This document shows, in pieces, positions 6,360 through 8,159 of a DNA stretch of 8,159 nt; within the stretch, counting starts at the first letter, position 1, and each line of letters opens with the position of its first letter. Source of the DNA: Deltaproteobacteria bacterium (GTDB lineage Bacteria; Myxococcota_A; Polyangia; JAAYKL01); NCBI GenBank assembly GCA_011389755.1, contig JAABTR010000286.1:1-8159 (forward strand). Direction: 5' to 3'. The notes below the pieces were generated by a model, which worked only from the letters and a program-made list of their open reading frames with translations, was not told the DNA's origin and searched no databases. The position numbers were made by a program, and so were the translations under genes.

Positions 6360-6387
6360 GCGGTTCTTCGCATCCAACCCGAACCGC
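6360..6387 (-). promoter_or_regulatory. Inverted repeat in the flagellin leader, GGA in the loop
   Basis: GCGGTTC (6387-6381 on the minus strand) and GAACCGC (6366-6360) form a perfect 7-bp stem around a 14-base loop. The loop contains TTGGATG. It lies inside the predicted transcribed leader, about 90-125 bases after the inferred start site. A stable RNA hairpin is likely; a regulatory role is inference. Confidence 0.45.
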
Positions 6388-6411
6388 GGGTTGTTTGGTC
6401 AGCTACCGGTT

Positions 6412-6426
6412 GGCCCCGGTGGGGCC
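6412..6426 (-). promoter_or_regulatory. GC-rich hairpin early in the flagellin leader
   Basis: GGCCCC-ACC-GGGGCC on the minus strand gives a perfect 6-bp stem with a 3-base loop. No U-run follows, so it is not a canonical intrinsic terminator for the upstream fliT. It falls about 25 bases after the inferred start site and could stabilise the 5' end of the flagellin mRNA. Confidence 0.4.
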
Positions 6427-6462
6427 GGCCTTTGCCGTCACATGTTGTCGGGGAGAAGGGGT

Positions 6463-6479
6463 TGCAAGGAGGGTGCCAA
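6463..6479 (-). promoter_or_regulatory. Sigma-54 (RpoN) promoter of the flagellin gene
   Basis: The minus strand reads TTGGCAC-CCTCC-TTGCA. This matches the -24/-12 consensus (TGGCAC, five bases, TTGCW), with exactly 10 bases between the invariant GG and GC. Transcription would start near 6452, giving a leader of about 190 bases before the flagellin ATG at 6259. Such promoters require an AAA+ activator of the FlrC/FleR/FlgR type, not encoded here. The element begins 3 bases after the fliT stop codon. Confidence 0.85.
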
Positions 6480-6481
6480 CC

Positions 6482-6907
6482 CTAGGCGTTGTCGTCGACG
6501 ATGGCCGGCGGCCGGTCGACGAGCCGCCTCGAAGCGTTGCCGTAGCCCTTTGTCAGGTTGTTTTGGCGCAGCTTCTCGAGGATCTCTGATCTCTTTTTGT
6601 TAGCGATTTCCATTGTTTGCTGGTCGGCCTGTGCGCGGCCCCGCGCGAGGTTTATCCCGAGGTCGATGAGAGCTTCAGCAAAGGAGACGAGCTCGGGGTC
6701 CACACCGGGCCAGCCTCGGCTCCGCAGTGAGGCGATCTCCCGCAGGGAAGCGTCAAAGGATTGGATCTCCTCGATGAGCTTTTGACGCTCGCCGAGGGCC
6801 TCGTGAATGGCGGCAGGCTCGGCTTCGGGGTCGAGGGGGATCTCGGCGATCTCTTGGAGGAGCCCCGTCCAGCGCTCGAGGTCTTCGATAATGGGCAAGA
6901 CGCTCAT
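6482..6907 (-). CDS. fliT: FliT-like flagellar protein
   Basis: This small cytoplasmic protein of 141 residues is predicted to be almost entirely helical. FliT-family proteins chaperone the cap protein FliD and in some bacteria also act as regulators. The evidence is mainly context: it directly follows fliD and fliS, and its ATG at 6907 overlaps the fliS TGA as ATGA. The C-terminal segment also helps: a charged helix KKRSEILEKLRQNN, then a KGYG turn and a final RLVDRPPAIVDDNA tail, a layout common in FliT-like proteins. An upstream in-frame start at 7057 would lie wholly within fliS and adds low-complexity Arg-rich sequence, so I reject it. Sequence conservation in this family is weak; a FlgN-like or unrelated helical protein cannot be excluded. 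Confidence 0.65.
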   Translation of the reverse strand: MSVLPIIEDLERWTGLLQEIAEIPLDPEAEPAAIHEALGERQKLIEEIQSFDASLREIASLRSRGWPGVDPELVSFAEALIDLGINLARGRAQADQQTMEIANKKRSEILEKLRQNNLTKGYGNASRRLVDRPPAIVDDNA

Positions 6908-7317
6908 CTTTGCCCACCGGCCGCGGAGGCGCTCTCGATGGTGGACTGGGTGACGGCCTCGGACCAGGTTTGTCGCATGTTCTCCATCTGGGAGAGGATG
7001 GGTTTGATCTGCCCGGCGTCGATGGCGTTGTTGGCCTCGGCGATCTGCTCGAGCCAAAAATTATAAATCATCTCGAGGTTGTTACACAGCTCAGGGGCCT
7101 TTTCGTAGTCGAGCGCGTGGATGAACTCAGCGATTATCGCGTAGGCACGTCCCAAGGAGATGCCTTTGCCGCCGAGGTCGCGCTTTTCGATCTGTTCGAT
7201 GCCTTGACGCGTGAATTTGATGAGCGCGTCATACAGTGTGATGAGGACGCGCCCCGGGTTGGCGGTTTCGACGTTGATCCTCTTGTAGGCTTGCTGTTGG
7301 TAGCTCAGCTTGTACAT
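6904..7317 (-). CDS. fliS: Flagellin export chaperone FliS
   Basis: This is canonical FliS, 137 residues, a four-helix cytoplasmic chaperone for flagellin. It has the conserved Tyr-rich N-terminus (MYKLSYQQQAYKRINVETA), the PGRVLITLYDALIKF helix (about 21-35), ALDYEKAPELCNNLE (68-82) and the final helix PILSQMENMRQTWSEAV. A low-complexity tail of about 17 residues (TQSTIESASAAGGQR) follows. The start is supported by GGGAG about 5 bases upstream. The gap to fliD is 34 bases, and the stop overlaps the fliT-like start. This copy belongs to the cap operon, separate from the divergent copy after flagellin. Confidence 0.95.
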   Translation of the reverse strand: MYKLSYQQQAYKRINVETANPGRVLITLYDALIKFTRQGIEQIEKRDLGGKGISLGRAYAIIAEFIHALDYEKAPELCNNLEMIYNFWLEQIAEANNAIDAGQIKPILSQMENMRQTWSEAVTQSTIESASAAGGQR

Positions 7318-7351
7318 CGCCTCTCCCTATCGGATTTTTTCGTGCGCGGGG

Positions 7352-8159
7352 TCAGCCCCACGCCCCGGTCTGTTGGGCCAAGAAACTGCTCTGCGAGTTC
7401 AAGGTGCTGACCATGGTCTCCATGGCCGTGAACTGGGCCCTGAGCCGATCCTCGAACGACAAAACCCTGTTTTCTTCTCGACCTATGGACGAATCGATCT
7501 GTTTGATTCGCTCGTTGAGGCCGCTGACCCGGGCGGTGATGATCCCGTCCGAGTAGTCGATGAAGTTGTCTACCAGGTCTTCGAACTTGTCCGCGATGCC
7601 ATCGGCGGAGCCGTTGGATGTCCCGGCGAGGATCTGCGCGACGCCCACCGCGTCCTGGTTCATCGCTTCGTCGAACATGGTGCTGTCGATGCTCAGCTGC
7701 CCGGTCCTGTCGGTGGATATGCCGATCTGGGCCAAGGAGCTGAAGCTGCCCTCGAGCCCCTCCAGCGCGGTGGATATCGTGGTGCCCATCTGCATTTGCA
7801 ATGAGCGCAGCGTCGAGTCGCCGGTGAGCCGGTCGGCGCCTTTGGCTTCACCGCTGTAGGTGTTCTCGGCGCGGATCATCGAAGCGATGCTGTTGTAGTT
7901 GTCGACGAACTCTTGGATCTTGGCGCGCGTGGTGCGGCTGTCGGCGGCCACGTTGACCGAGATCGTCTCGCCGACGTCGGTCTGTTGCTTCAGGTTCAAG
8001 GTGACGCCCGGGATCGCGCTGTCGACTTGATTGGTGGAACTTTGGATATTGAAGCCGTCCACGGTGATGAGGGCGTCCTGGGCGGTCTGGACCGTGTTGG
8101 TGAGCCCCAGGGTCACGCCGGTCTCGGTGAAGCTGATGGCGTTGTCGGCGCCGCTCTCG
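7352..8159 (-). CDS. fliD: Flagellar cap protein FliD, C-terminal 268 residues (start outside window)
   Basis: FliD forms the oligomeric cap that folds flagellin at the growing filament tip and is secreted by the flagellar export system. The open frame enters from the window edge. Early in the fragment it has TVQTAQDALITVDGFNIQSS, then NQVDSAIPGVTLNLK, the junction between FliD_N and FliD_C in this family. FliD_C features follow: DNYNSIASMIRAENTYSG, then GDSTLRSLQMQMG and IGISTDRTGQLSID. The C-terminal D0 helix is a coiled-coil-like LNERIKQIDSSIGREENR with SSFLAQQTGAWG at the end. An in-frame GTG at 8116 is not the true start. The stop is 34 bases before fliS. Confidence 0.95.
   Translation of the reverse strand, partial: ESGADNAISFTETGVTLGLTNTVQTAQDALITVDGFNIQSSTNQVDSAIPGVTLNLKQQTDVGETISVNVAADSRTTRAKIQEFVDNYNSIASMIRAENTYSGEAKGADRLTGDSTLRSLQMQMGTTISTALEGLEGSFSSLAQIGISTDRTGQLSIDSTMFDEAMNQDAVGVAQILAGTSNGSADGIADKFEDLVDNFIDYSDGIITARVSGLNERIKQIDSSIGREENRVLSFEDRLRAQFTAMETMVSTLNSQSSFLAQQTGAWG

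Noticed and set aside
6129..6377. 82-codon minus-strand frame in the flagellin leader
   Set aside because: It runs out of frame into flagellin, has no family features and overlaps the structured leader.
6908..7057. Upstream in-frame extension of the FliT-like protein starting at 7057
   Set aside because: The added residues lie inside fliS, are Arg-rich and low in complexity, and the ATGA-coupled start at 6907 fits better.
1..8159. CRISPR arrays, insertion sequences, tRNA or rRNA genes
   Set aside because: No regularly spaced repeats, transposase motifs, terminal repeats or RNA-gene signatures were seen on either strand.

Overview
All supported genes in this GC-rich window lie on the minus strand, so transcription runs from high to low coordinates. 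They form two functional blocks. The first (about 8159 to 3161) is a late flagellar filament cluster: the C-terminal part of the cap protein FliD, then FliS, a FliT-like protein, a short flagellin, a second and divergent FliS-type chaperone, an isolated GHKL-ATPase-like protein, and a TPR protein with a methyltransferase-like N-terminal half. The second (3058 to 1) is a thiamine thiazole-synthesis cluster: thiF, thiG, thiH and the start of thiS, which is cut by the window edge.

The organism looks like a motile, high-GC Gram-negative bacterium. A near-consensus sigma-54 promoter drives the flagellin, and thiazole synthesis uses the radical-SAM ThiH rather than the oxidase ThiO. A delta-proteobacterial-type lineage (Myxococcota, Bdellovibrionota or relatives) is a reasonable guess, but nothing in the window fixes it.

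In the flagellar block, fliD, fliS and fliT are tightly packed, with a 34-base gap and then an ATGA stop/start overlap. The -24 element of the sigma-54 promoter begins 3 bases after the fliT stop. A leader of about 190 bases follows; it has three inverted repeats and several ANGGA motifs around the flagellin ribosome-binding site, which suggests post-transcriptional control. Flagellin, the second FliS, the GHKL-like protein and the TPR protein then follow with no obvious strong terminator between them, so they are plausibly one sigma-54 transcription unit. The last two proteins are not standard flagellar components, and both look like degenerate enzymes: the GHKL domain lacks the Asp of its G1 box, and the methyltransferase-like region lacks a recognisable SAM-binding glycine motif. 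They are the most novel content here.

In the thiamine block, ThiF adenylates the C-terminus of ThiS for sulfur loading. ThiH makes dehydroglycine from tyrosine. ThiG combines dehydroglycine, ThiS-thiocarboxylate sulfur and deoxyxylulose phosphate into the thiazole. The genes are closely spaced or overlapping (thiG/thiH by 4 bases, thiH/thiS by 23). No TPP riboswitch was recognised in the 102-base gap before thiF.
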